Assembly: GCA_005790265.1 (NCBI GenBank)
Contig: SXVE01000548.1
Coordinates: forward strand, 1-6,571
Length of the DNA: 6,571 bases
Direction of reading: 5' to 3'
DNA from: Acidobacteriota bacterium
GTDB taxonomy: Bacteria; Acidobacteriota; Blastocatellia; Pyrinomonadales; Pyrinomonadaceae
Each line of letters opens with the position of its first letter. Within the stretch, counting starts at the first letter, position 1. A program made the translations under genes and the position numbers. This document shows, piece by piece, positions 1 through 5,269 of the stretch. The notes under the pieces are model-generated. The model searched no databases, was not told where the DNA came from, and was given only the letters and a program-made list of their open reading frames with translations.

Positions 1-1
1 A

Positions 2-133
2 GGCAGACGCGGTTGGGGATTAAAACTGATGAAATCCCTGATGGATGAAGTAAAATTCGAGCAAACCGACGACGGAACGCGCATTTCGATGACGAAATAT
101 TTGACGCCGCAAACAAACGGCGCGGCAAAGTAA
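2..133 (+). CDS. RsbW/SpoIIAB-like anti-sigma kinase, C-terminal end (5' truncated)
   Basis: This is the last 43 codons of a gene that begins before the window; it reads in frame from base 2 to a TAA at 131-133. The visible part has RGWGLKLM followed by SLMDEVKFE and then GTRISMTKYL. That matches the G2-box and final beta strands of the GHKL-type ATPase domain of serine/threonine anti-sigma factors (RsbW, SpoIIAB). Members of this family bind and inhibit a sigma factor or related partner and phosphorylate a STAS-domain antagonist on serine. A STAS protein is encoded about 0.9 kb downstream on the same strand (1041-1391), so a partner-switching pair is likely. The N-box and the residues that would show kinase competence lie outside the window. 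It could instead be an RsbW-like domain at the end of a larger protein. The family call is fairly secure; the target is unknown. Confidence 0.75.
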   Translation, partial: GRRGWGLKLMKSLMDEVKFEQTDDGTRISMTKYLTPQTNGAAK

Positions 134-262
134 AACTTTGTTTCCGGTGTTTCGCCGTTTCGCTTTTTCGTTTTTTGTGCCGGTCAAAAAAAGAAATGAC
201 ATTAAAATAAAAATTTTTACGCGTTATTTGTTGAGGTAGTTTTGAAAGGGAAATCAACAAAT

Positions 263-772
263 ATGAAATCATACGCAACATTATTTTTATTACTAACAAT
301 CGTTTCAGTCGGCGGCGTTTTCGGGCAAAAGCGGGCGGAGATTCCGGCGAAACTCGTCGGCAATTGGTTTGAAGGCAGTATGTCGGTTTTGCAGGAACAA
401 AATATGACGACTGGCTCGGTTTCGTCGCGCTACGGCAGTTCCATCGGTTATGTGATTGACGCGGACGGAAGTTTTCGCTACGCCGGATTGATTAAATCAA
501 CGATGTATAACTGCACGACGACGCTTTGGAACGACCGGCGCGGGAAAATTTCGGTCAGCGGCGACACGATCACTTTTACGCCGAGCAAAGATTACTGGTT
601 TAACTCGAACAGTTGCTATCCGTCGGCGAACAAAGAGCAAAACAAACCGCTCGACGCCAAAACATTCAATTATGAAATCGGCGAGCGCGATGGAAAAGAC
701 TGGCTTTGTATGCGCGAAGTCGGCAAAACGAGCGACAAAGACGTGCTTTGTTTTCCGCGCACAAAAGATTGA
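263..772 (+). CDS. small exported beta-rich protein of unknown function
   Basis: From the ATG at 263 this encodes 169 residues. The N-terminus is a typical signal peptide: MKSY, then a hydrophobic stretch to about residue 20, with likely cleavage near VFG-Q at 21/22. The mature part is rich in short alternating beta-type segments, with NWFEG near its start, a SIGYVIDADGSFRYAG stretch, and SGDTITFTPS. It resembles lipocalin-like or META-type small barrels in general character, but I recognise no named family. It has four cysteines (about C84, C118, C149, C163), compatible with two disulfides in an exported protein. A TTG at 242 is an alternative in-frame start with a good GAGG Shine-Dalgarno at 232-235. 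ATG is preferred because it starts the signal peptide cleanly; the TTG would add only seven polar residues. The gene sits between the rsbW-like and rsbV-like genes, 129 nt after the former, and is followed by a hairpin at 898-945. Confidence 0.7.
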   Translation: MKSYATLFLLLTIVSVGGVFGQKRAEIPAKLVGNWFEGSMSVLQEQNMTTGSVSSRYGSSIGYVIDADGSFRYAGLIKSTMYNCTTTLWNDRRGKISVSGDTITFTPSKDYWFNSNSCYPSANKEQNKPLDAKTFNYEIGERDGKDWLCMREVGKTSDKDVLCFPRTKD

Positions 773-777
773 TTGAA

Positions 778-844
778 ACAATTGATGAGCAAAACAAACG
801 ACTTTTTCATCTGCCGCAAATGCAATTTGCAGTAAATCAATTGT
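778..844. repeat. nested dyads just after the exported-protein gene
   Basis: A perfect 9-bp inverted repeat, ACAATTGAT (778-786) and ATCAATTGT (836-844), begins 5 nt after the stop codon at 770-772. It encloses a second dyad, GCAAAT-GCA-ATTTGC (816-830). A third hairpin follows at 877-894, CGCCG-8 nt-CGGCG. These could be parts of a folded 3' UTR. No function can be given. The rest of 773-1040 has no convincing gene. Confidence 0.4.
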
Positions 845-897
845 CAAGAAAATTGGCTAATAAGTTTGAATATTTTCGCCGAATTCAACCGGCGCAA

Positions 898-945
898 AAA
901 ACGGAGAGAAATTCTTTATTATCACAAAGAATTTCTCTCCGTTTT
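898..945. terminator. perfect 20-bp hairpin, probable bidirectional terminator
   Basis: The arm 898-917 (AAA then ACGGAGAGAAATTCTTT) is exactly complementary to 926-945, with an 8-nt loop ATTATCAC (918-925). The base of the stem is A-rich on the left and T-rich on the right (CCGTTTT), so it can act as an intrinsic terminator for transcripts from the left. It lies 126 nt after the exported-protein stop and just before the STAS promoter candidate, which suits a transcription-unit boundary. The length of the perfect stem is unusual for a simple terminator, so a mobile short palindrome is an alternative. Confidence 0.6.
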
Positions 946-965
946 GTTCTGGCGTGTAAAATAGT

Positions 966-995
966 TTGACAAAATGGTAATTAAAGTTTTACCTT
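966..995 (+). promoter_or_regulatory. candidate sigma70-type promoter for the STAS gene
   Basis: A perfect -35 hexamer TTGACA (966-971) is followed after 18 nt by TACCTT (990-995), a 3/6 match to the -10 consensus. It lies directly after the hairpin at 898-945 and about 45 nt before the GTG start of the STAS gene. The -35 is strong and the -10 is weak, so this is a moderate call from sequence alone. Confidence 0.4.
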
Positions 996-1040
996 AACTT
1001 CCAAGTTCTAAATCCAACCTGTAAAAGACGGAAACAATTT

Positions 1041-1391
1041 GTGGAAAATAATTTTGAGACTGGCGTCAAATCAAACGACGCGGCGGCGACCGTTTACGCC
1101 GACGACTATTTAAATAAGTTGAGCGGCGAGAAAATCGAGCGCGAATGTCGCCGCCGACTCGACGCGGGCTGCAAAACTCTGACCGTTAATTTCGCGGACA
1201 CGCACATCGTCAACAGCAGCGGCGTTTCGATTCTGCTCGGCGTGATTGACGCCGCGGCGGACGCGGGCGCGAAAATCGTTTTCTCGGATGTCAAAAACGA
1301 AACGGTCGAGCTTTTTGAAATGCTCGGTCTGACCAATCACGTTGAAGTAGTTCCGGAAAGTTGGCAGGAAGTTACAGAAAGTTACAAATAG
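1041..1391 (+). CDS. STAS-domain anti-sigma factor antagonist (RsbV/SpoIIAA-like)
   Basis: This 116-residue protein is a single STAS domain, close to the usual length for stand-alone antagonists. The signature is VNSSGVSILLGVID at residues 57-70. Ser59, following Asn58, is at the position of the phosphorylated serine of SpoIIAA and RsbV; an Asn in place of Asp is, as I recall, usual in the NS-x-G-x-S-I-L subfamily. A second conserved part is ELFEMLGLTNHVEV (about 90-103). In this family the unphosphorylated antagonist binds the RsbW-type kinase and frees its target; the fragment at 2-133 is the obvious candidate partner. The start is GTG with no strong Shine-Dalgarno, and no ATG is available nearby upstream in frame. 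The last 13 codons (PESWQEVTESYK and the stop) lie inside the left arm of the phased inverted repeat at 1349-1484, so the usual acidic, EEAL-like STAS tail appears to have been replaced. The HD-GYP gene follows after 103 nt. Confidence 0.8.
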   Translation: MENNFETGVKSNDAAATVYADDYLNKLSGEKIERECRRRLDAGCKTLTVNFADTHIVNSSGVSILLGVIDAAADAGAKIVFSDVKNETVELFEMLGLTNHVEVVPESWQEVTESYK

Positions 1392-1484
1392 TTCCGGATA
1401 GTAAAAGAAAATCCTGCATAGCTGGGACAATCTGCTTTTTACTTTCTGGAACTTCCTGCCAACTACCTGCAACTTTCTGCAAAC
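1349..1484. repeat. phased 10/11-nt inverted repeat, copy 1 (HD-GYP leader)
   Basis: Left-arm units begin AGT(T) at 1349, 1359, 1370, 1380, 1390 and 1400 (steps 10, 11, 10, 10, 10). Right-arm units contain (A)ACT or AAAC at 1440, 1450, 1461, 1471 and 1481 (steps 10, 11, 10, 10). If the arms fold together, each left unit faces a right unit with a coordinate sum of 2843 or 2844, so the units are in register. Examples are AGTTCC at 1390 against GGAACT at 1448, and AGTAAAA at 1400 against TTTTACT at 1437. AGTTGGCAGGA at 1359-1369 also recurs inverted at 1454-1464. The loop is roughly 1408-1435. The left arm overlaps the STAS gene's 3' end. The right arm ends 10 nt before the HD-GYP ATG. A related copy is at 4181-4287. 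Confidence 0.75.
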
Positions 1485-1494
1485 CTTTAAAGAA

Positions 1495-2754
1495 ATGGAA
1501 AATCAGCAAAAATTAATTCATACGTTCGGCGCGCTGGCGGAAATCGGCAGCGAAATCGCGCAAAAACAGAACTTTCAGCAAATGATGCGCACGTCGCTGC
1601 ATCTGCTGCTCGGCAGTCTGGCGATTATGCGCGGCGGCATCGCGCGTTTTTCGCGGTTCGGACACGAACTCAATATGATCGTCGTGCGCGGTTTGGGCGA
1701 TGAATTTCCGCTGAGTATGAATTTGTGCGACGAAGACGAACGACAGTTTTTAACCAACGGTTCGTTTCCGATTGAAGTCGCACAGGCGAAAGTTTTGCCG
1801 TTTTTTCAAATTTACGATCAGAGTTTTGATAAAAAGAAAATCGAACTGCTCGTGCCGCTCGTCGTGCGCGATGAAATCGTCGGCGTCATTCTGCTCGGCG
1901 AAAAAGCGAACGGCGCGGGCTATTCGGCTTACGATAAGGAAATTGTCGGCGCGATGGCGCGGCACATCGGCGTCGGCATCGCGCAGCGCAATTTGTTAGC
2001 CGAACTCGAACGGCGCGCCGCCGAAAATCGTCAGCTTTACGATAATCTGCGGATGACATATCAAGATACGGTCAAAGCGTTCGCCGCGGCGATTGACTGC
2101 AAAGATAAATACACCGAAGGACATTCGGTGCGCGTCGGCAAATATTCGGAAATCATCGCGCGCGAACTCGGCTGGGGCGAAAACGAAACGGAAGGCGCGG
2201 CGGTCGCCGGTTATCTGCACGATGTCGGAAAATTGACGGTCGAGCGCAATATCATCAATTCGCCGATGCGCATCAACGCCAAAGAATCAGCCGAATTAAA
2301 CAAACATCCGGCGGTCGGATACGAAATTTTAATGCCGATTCATCATCCGTTCGCCGACGTTCCGCTTGCCGCCAAATATCATCACGAACGACTCGACGGA
2401 CGCGGTTATCCGGACGGTTTGATTGATCGGGAAATTCCGTATATCGCCAAAATAGTGAATTTAGCCGATTCTTTCGACGCGATGACAACTGACCGACCGT
2501 ATAAACGTCGCCGACCGGCGAACGAAGTCGTCGAAGATTTGCAGCGCAACGCCGGACGCCAATTTTCGCCGGAATTGGTCACGGCTTTTTTCAAAGGAAT
2601 GCTCAAAGAATTGACCGGCGAAACGAAAGAAAAGCGTTTCCGCCGCTTGCTCGGGCGCGATTATATGGAAGCCGAAGGAATCGTGCCGATGCTCAAAAAC
2701 GCGCTTAACGGATTGGACGGAACATCGAGTTTGACACTTATCAGTCTGGATTGA
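1495..2754 (+). CDS. GAF + HD-GYP cyclic-di-GMP phosphodiesterase
   Basis: This 419-residue cytoplasmic protein has an N-terminal GAF-like sensor region (about 10-168, including LVPLVVRDEIVGVILLG at 119-135), a short coiled-coil-like linker (about 168-190), and an HD-GYP domain (about 190-375). HD-GYP enzymes hydrolyse cyclic-di-GMP to pGpG or GMP at a metal centre. The expected residues are all visible: H210 and R213 in HSVRVGKYS, the HD pair H242-D243 in LHDVGK, H271 in HPAVGYEIL, HHERLDGRGYP at 296-306, and D325 in NLADSFDAM. The enzyme is therefore predicted to be active. The GAF ligand cannot be told from sequence. The roughly 45-residue tail after the domain has no recognised motif. The ATG at 1495 is preceded by TTTAAAGAA, not a strong Shine-Dalgarno, and by the phased inverted repeat ending at 1484. 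Linkage to the STAS gene suggests that partner switching and cyclic-di-GMP control are coupled here. Confidence 0.9.
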   Translation: MENQQKLIHTFGALAEIGSEIAQKQNFQQMMRTSLHLLLGSLAIMRGGIARFSRFGHELNMIVVRGLGDEFPLSMNLCDEDERQFLTNGSFPIEVAQAKVLPFFQIYDQSFDKKKIELLVPLVVRDEIVGVILLGEKANGAGYSAYDKEIVGAMARHIGVGIAQRNLLAELERRAAENRQLYDNLRMTYQDTVKAFAAAIDCKDKYTEGHSVRVGKYSEIIARELGWGENETEGAAVAGYLHDVGKLTVERNIINSPMRINAKESAELNKHPAVGYEILMPIHHPFADVPLAAKYHHERLDGRGYPDGLIDREIPYIAKIVNLADSFDAMTTDRPYKRRRPANEVVEDLQRNAGRQFSPELVTAFFKGMLKELTGETKEKRFRRLLGRDYMEAEGIVPMLKNALNGLDGTSSLTLISLD

Positions 2755-2792
2755 TCAATTCGCTAAACAATTTAATCAACAAAAAAACGTTG

Positions 2793-3203
2793 CTAATCAA
2801 GCAGCAGCCAAGTTTCCGCCTCATCGAAATTATTAAAAATTTTCCCGTAGAGTCCGCGATTGATGGCGACCAGTTCGCCGAATTCGTTTAGGTCCTGATG
2901 CGCGGCGTAACGGTCGAAAAAAGCGATACGCACGCCGAAAAAACCCATTTGCGGCAGCTCTGACGCCAATTGGTAAACATCGGCTAAAGATGCGTCTTCT
3001 TTAATATCTTCGTCAATCAAAATCTTTTTGCTGTTTGTGCGGCGGCAGTGTTCGGCGACTTCGAGCCAGTATCGGCGCGAGATTTCGTAATTATCATTTT
3101 CGCCGGTAACGTAGATATACAAATATTGCGGGCGCTGCTCGACGGTCAGTTGGTAAGGTTTTTCGGCGGGAGATTGACTGCGGTTAACTTCTTTTTCTAA
3201 CAC
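2793..3203 (-). CDS. 136-aa protein, probable STAS/SpoIIAA-like fold
   Basis: I do not recognise a named family with certainty. After a polar N-terminus of about 18 residues the pattern is alternating beta/alpha: a strand (YLYIYVTGEN), a helix (RYWLEVAEHCRR), a strand (KKILIDEDI), a helix (LADVYQLASELP), a strand (VRIAFFDRY), and a final IFNNFDEAETWLL. Strand-helix order, length and the F-x-x-x-x-EAE-x-WLL ending resemble SpoIIAA-like/STAS-fold proteins of the non-phosphorylated type. It has no S-x-G phosphoserine motif. The start is GTG at 3203; an in-frame stop 12 nt further upstream excludes a longer protein. No clear Shine-Dalgarno is visible, and a weak TTGCTT-17 nt-TACCCT promoter-like pair (3238-3210) lies so close that the mRNA could be nearly leaderless. 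The gene lies 79 nt downstream of lysR on the same strand, and it converges on the HD-GYP gene with a 38-nt gap and no evident terminator. Confidence 0.6.
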   Translation of the reverse strand: MLEKEVNRSQSPAEKPYQLTVEQRPQYLYIYVTGENDNYEISRRYWLEVAEHCRRTNSKKILIDEDIKEDASLADVYQLASELPQMGFFGVRIAFFDRYAAHQDLNEFGELVAINRGLYGKIFNNFDEAETWLLLD

Positions 3204-3248
3204 CGCATTAGGGTATCAGAGAGAAATGCAATAAGCAAAAACATCGAA

Positions 3249-3275
3249 ATTCATTGAGTTTACGGCGAAATGAAT
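3249..3275 (-). terminator. weak hairpin after lysR, possible terminator
   Basis: ATTCATT (3249-3255) and AATGAAT (3269-3275) form a 7-bp AT-rich stem around a 13-nt loop. On the minus strand it follows the lysR stop by 7 nt, with a moderately T-rich stretch beyond. The stem is weak, so read-through into the 136-aa gene is plausible. Confidence 0.25.
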
Positions 3276-3282
3276 CTGAAAA

Positions 3283-4170
3283 CTAGACGTTGTTTTCGAG
3301 CAGCTGAACGAATTTTTTCGCCGCCAGCGATAAATTGCGGTCGCTGCGGTAAATGACGCCGACCGGACGCACCCATTCTTTTTCCGCTAATTTGATAACG
3401 GCGAGCTGTCCGTTTTTTTCTTCGTCTTCGACCGACGGATGCGGCACGATTGCCATTCCGAAACCGACTTCGACGGCGCGTTTGATCGTTTCGATGTTGT
3501 CGAATTCGGCGACTTTGCGCACTTCGACGCCGTTGGCTTTCAAGATTTTATCCGTCGCTTTGCGCGTCGGAATATCGCGCTCGAAAAGAACGAAATCGCG
3601 TCCGCCGAGTTCTTTGGCTTTGATTTTTTCTTTTTTGGCGAATTCGTGTTCGGGCGCGCAAATCAGCACGAGCCGGTCGCTCTGCATCTGCGAAATCGTC
3701 AACCCGCGCCGCGGTTCGGGAAACGCGACGACGCCGAGTTCGACCGTTCCGTTCAAAACGTCGCGAACGACGCGCGTCGTTCGCGAATATTCGAGGTCAA
3801 TTTTCGCCGACGGAAATTTCGACATAAATTCCCGGACTTTCGGCGGCAATTCGTGCAGCCCGACCGAATAAACGGTGGCGACTTTGACCGTTCCGCCGAT
3901 TTTTCCGACGAGTCCGCGCATACTTTCGTTGAGATCGTCGAAACAATCGAGAACGTTTTTCGATTCGCGGTAAAAAACTTCGCCCGCCGAAGTCAGACGA
4001 ACTTCGCGTCTGCCGCGCACGCGTTCGAGCAAACGTCGTTTGAATTTTTCTTCCAGAGTGCGAATTTGCTGGCTCACCGCCGACTGCGTAATGAAATTTC
4101 GCTCCGCCGCGAGTGAAAAACTCTGCAAATCAACCAAATCGCAAAAAACTTTTAGTGTTTCGATATGCAT
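3283..4170 (-). CDS. LysR-type transcriptional regulator
   Basis: This 295-residue protein has the usual length and layout of LysR regulators. The N-terminal winged HTH spans about residues 1-60: LKVFCDLVDLQSFSLAA, then TQSAVSQQIRTLEEKF at 28-43, and the LTSAGEVFY wing end at 59-67. The effector-binding domain spans about 92-290, with GGTVKVATVYSV at its start and IKRAVEVGFGMAIVP at 229-243. The effector domain most resembles the CysL/CbbR branch, but effector prediction from that is unsafe. It is divergent from sdhC with a 291-nt shared region, the classic arrangement for a LysR regulator acting on the neighbouring operon, so control of sdh genes and of itself is a reasonable inference. The ATG at 4170 is preceded on the sense strand by ATTTAAGAAA, with only a weak ribosome-binding signal. 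The leader is almost filled by the inverted repeat at 4181-4287. Confidence 0.92.
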   Translation of the reverse strand: MHIETLKVFCDLVDLQSFSLAAERNFITQSAVSQQIRTLEEKFKRRLLERVRGRREVRLTSAGEVFYRESKNVLDCFDDLNESMRGLVGKIGGTVKVATVYSVGLHELPPKVREFMSKFPSAKIDLEYSRTTRVVRDVLNGTVELGVVAFPEPRRGLTISQMQSDRLVLICAPEHEFAKKEKIKAKELGGRDFVLFERDIPTRKATDKILKANGVEVRKVAEFDNIETIKRAVEVGFGMAIVPHPSVEDEEKNGQLAVIKLAEKEWVRPVGVIYRSDRNLSLAAKKFVQLLENNV

Positions 4171-4180
4171 TTTCTTAAAT

Positions 4181-4287
4181 AGTTAACAGAAAGTTACAGG
4201 AGTTTCAGAAAGTCTTGGGAAGTAAAAGTGGTCTTTTCTTCAAACTATCCGGCACTTTCCATCAACTTCACGCAACTCTCTGCAAAC
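4181..4287. repeat. phased 10/11-nt inverted repeat, copy 2 (lysR leader)
   Basis: Left-arm AGT units start at 4181, 4192, 4201, 4211 and 4221. Right-arm (A)ACT or AAAC units start at 4243, 4253, 4264, 4274 and 4284, giving steps 10, 11, 10, 10, the same as in copy 1. Folding pairs the units in register (coordinate sums 8467-8469), with an apical AAAAG-TGGT-CTTTT hairpin (4224-4237). Its right end, CTCTCTGCAAAC, matches copy 1's CTTTCTGCAAAC. On the lysR sense strand the element starts just after the predicted transcription start and ends 10 nt before the ATG. Confidence 0.7.
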
Positions 4288-4294
4288 GATCTTA

Positions 4295-4323
4295 ATTATA
4301 AGATTTTCTGTATAACTTGTGCA
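4295..4323 (-). promoter_or_regulatory. candidate lysR promoter
   Basis: On the minus strand, TGCACA (4323-4318; 4/6 match to the -35 box) is followed after 17 nt by a perfect TATAAT (4300-4295). Transcription would start near 4288, immediately before the inverted repeat at 4287-4181. The leader would then be about 118 nt and consist almost wholly of the repeat. Confidence 0.5.
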
Positions 4324-4335
4324 AGAGAATTCATT

Positions 4336-4363
4336 TTAACTTATATGAAAAAGAAAGTATGAT
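4336..4363 (+). promoter_or_regulatory. candidate sdhCA(B) promoter
   Basis: TTAACT (4336-4341; 4/6 match to the -35 box), a 16-nt spacer, and TATGAT (4358-4363; 5/6 match to TATAAT) form a reasonable sigma70-type promoter. It gives a leader of about 90 nt before sdhC. It lies 12 nt beyond the divergent lysR -35 box, so the two promoters are back to back. Confidence 0.45.
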
Positions 4364-4381
4364 AAATATCTAATGATTATC
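4361..4381. promoter_or_regulatory. dyad operator candidate over the sdh -10 region
   Basis: GATAA (4361-4365) and TTATC (4377-4381) form a perfect 5-bp dyad separated by 11 nt, overlapping the sdh -10 hexamer and the predicted start site. The size suits a dimeric regulator; the adjacent LysR protein is one candidate, although the classic T-N11-A box is not strictly met. Binding here would be expected to block polymerase. Short dyads also occur by chance in AT-rich DNA. Confidence 0.3.
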
Positions 4382-4461
4382 GTTGCCGATTTGCGATTTT
4401 AATTTTAGAATTTCAAAAACCGGTAATTCTTAACCAATAATCAAAGAGGCAGAAAGCACTG

Positions 4462-5202
4462 ATGGCTATTAAATTAAGCAAAACTTTTCTTTTGCGAAAG
4501 CTGCACCAGATCACGGGAATCGTTCCGCTGGGCGCGTTTTTTTTCGTTCATATGTTTACCAATTCCAAATCAATGAGCGGCGCAAAAGTGTTCAACGATG
4601 CGGTCGGTGACATTCACCATATTCCGTATCTGCTGTTTCTTGAAATTTTCGGAATTTTTCTGCCGCTTATTTTTCACTCGGTTTACGGAATAATAATTTC
4701 CGCCGAAGCCCGACCGAATCTTGGCGATTATAATTACGGGCGCAATTGGTTTTATATTTTTCAGCGCGCGACCGGCATCTTTTTATTTTTCTTTCTGGTT
4801 TTTCATATTTTGAATATGCGATTCGGCGCGATTCCGGGATTGACGACTTACGGCAATCCGGTTGCCGGAAATGCGGCGAGTGCTTTTGAAATCGTTTCGC
4901 TGGAATTTAAAAACGTCGGGATTTTGATTTTTTATATTTTGGGCGTGGCGGCGACGGCGTGGCATTTAGCTTACGGAATCTGGCTTTTTGCGGTTGATTG
5001 GGGAATTGTCATCGGCGAAAAAGCGCAGAAATACGCGCTTTACGGCTCGCTCGGGCTCGCCCTCGCGCTGTTCGCCGTCGGAACGAACGCGGCAGTTGCG
5101 TTTATTCGTCCGTGCGGTTTATTTCCGAAGGCGTTGTGCAGCGAATTAGAAGAAAAGAAAGCGGTGACGCCGACCGGCAGCACCGCGCCGCGCAGTTTTT
5201 AA
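4462..5202 (+). CDS. sdhC: succinate dehydrogenase cytochrome b558 subunit
   Basis: This 246-residue membrane protein has five hydrophobic helices at roughly 15-35, 57-79, 96-118, 151-176 and 190-215. That is the layout of the single-chain, di-heme membrane anchor of class B succinate:quinone oxidoreductases such as Bacillus SdhC. Four histidines fall where heme ligands are expected: H30 (FFVHMF), H72 (IFHSVYG), H115 (FHILNM) and H168 (AWHLAYGIW). The subunit passes electrons from the iron-sulfur subunit through two b hemes to a membrane quinone. The start is ATG with GAGG at 4446-4449 and AGAAAG at 4451-4456 as ribosome-binding candidates. It is about 40 residues longer than Bacillus SdhC, partly from a polar C-terminal tail (about 222-246) with no motif. 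sdhA follows after 67 nt, so it is the first gene of an sdhCA(B) operon. Confidence 0.93.
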   Translation: MAIKLSKTFLLRKLHQITGIVPLGAFFFVHMFTNSKSMSGAKVFNDAVGDIHHIPYLLFLEIFGIFLPLIFHSVYGIIISAEARPNLGDYNYGRNWFYIFQRATGIFLFFFLVFHILNMRFGAIPGLTTYGNPVAGNAASAFEIVSLEFKNVGILIFYILGVAATAWHLAYGIWLFAVDWGIVIGEKAQKYALYGSLGLALALFAVGTNAAVAFIRPCGLFPKALCSELEEKKAVTPTGSTAPRSF

Positions 5203-5269
5203 GCAATCTGCGCAGAGAACGTGCCTGAAGATTTTCTGTCATTGAAAAAACAGCAAGTATTATAAAATT

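Noticed and set aside
242..262. TTG at 242 as the true start of the exported protein
   Set aside because: It has a good upstream GAGG, but the ATG at 263 begins a clean signal peptide; the choice remains open, so it is noted rather than annotated.
706..969. 87-codon open frame on the + strand overlapping the end of the exported-protein gene
   Set aside because: It overlaps the real gene in another frame, runs through the nested dyads and the 20-bp hairpin, and its product is low-quality and basic with no recognisable motif.
991..1030. Third copy of the phased repeat in front of the STAS gene
   Set aside because: AACTTCC and CCAACCTG occur about 20 nt apart, but there is no array, no opposed arm and no matching distance to the GTG start.
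1041..1391. Asn58 in place of Asp before the STAS phosphoserine as a lost switch
   Set aside because: NS-x-G-x-S-I-L is, to my knowledge, a common subfamily signature, so this is not a sign of inactivation.
1349..1484. CRISPR array or simple tandem repeat
   Set aside because: Units are 10-11 nt without spacers and are arranged as two opposed arms, which is not a CRISPR or a simple microsatellite.
2755..2792. Bidirectional terminator in the convergent gap between the HD-GYP gene and the 136-aa gene
   Set aside because: Only a 4-bp CAAC/GTTG stem with an A-rich loop is present, too weak to call.
3439..4116. 225-codon open frame on the + strand opposite lysR
   Set aside because: It is the antisense of a clear LysR gene, its product is Phe/Arg/Asp-rich with no domain pattern, and such shadows are expected from the codon use here.
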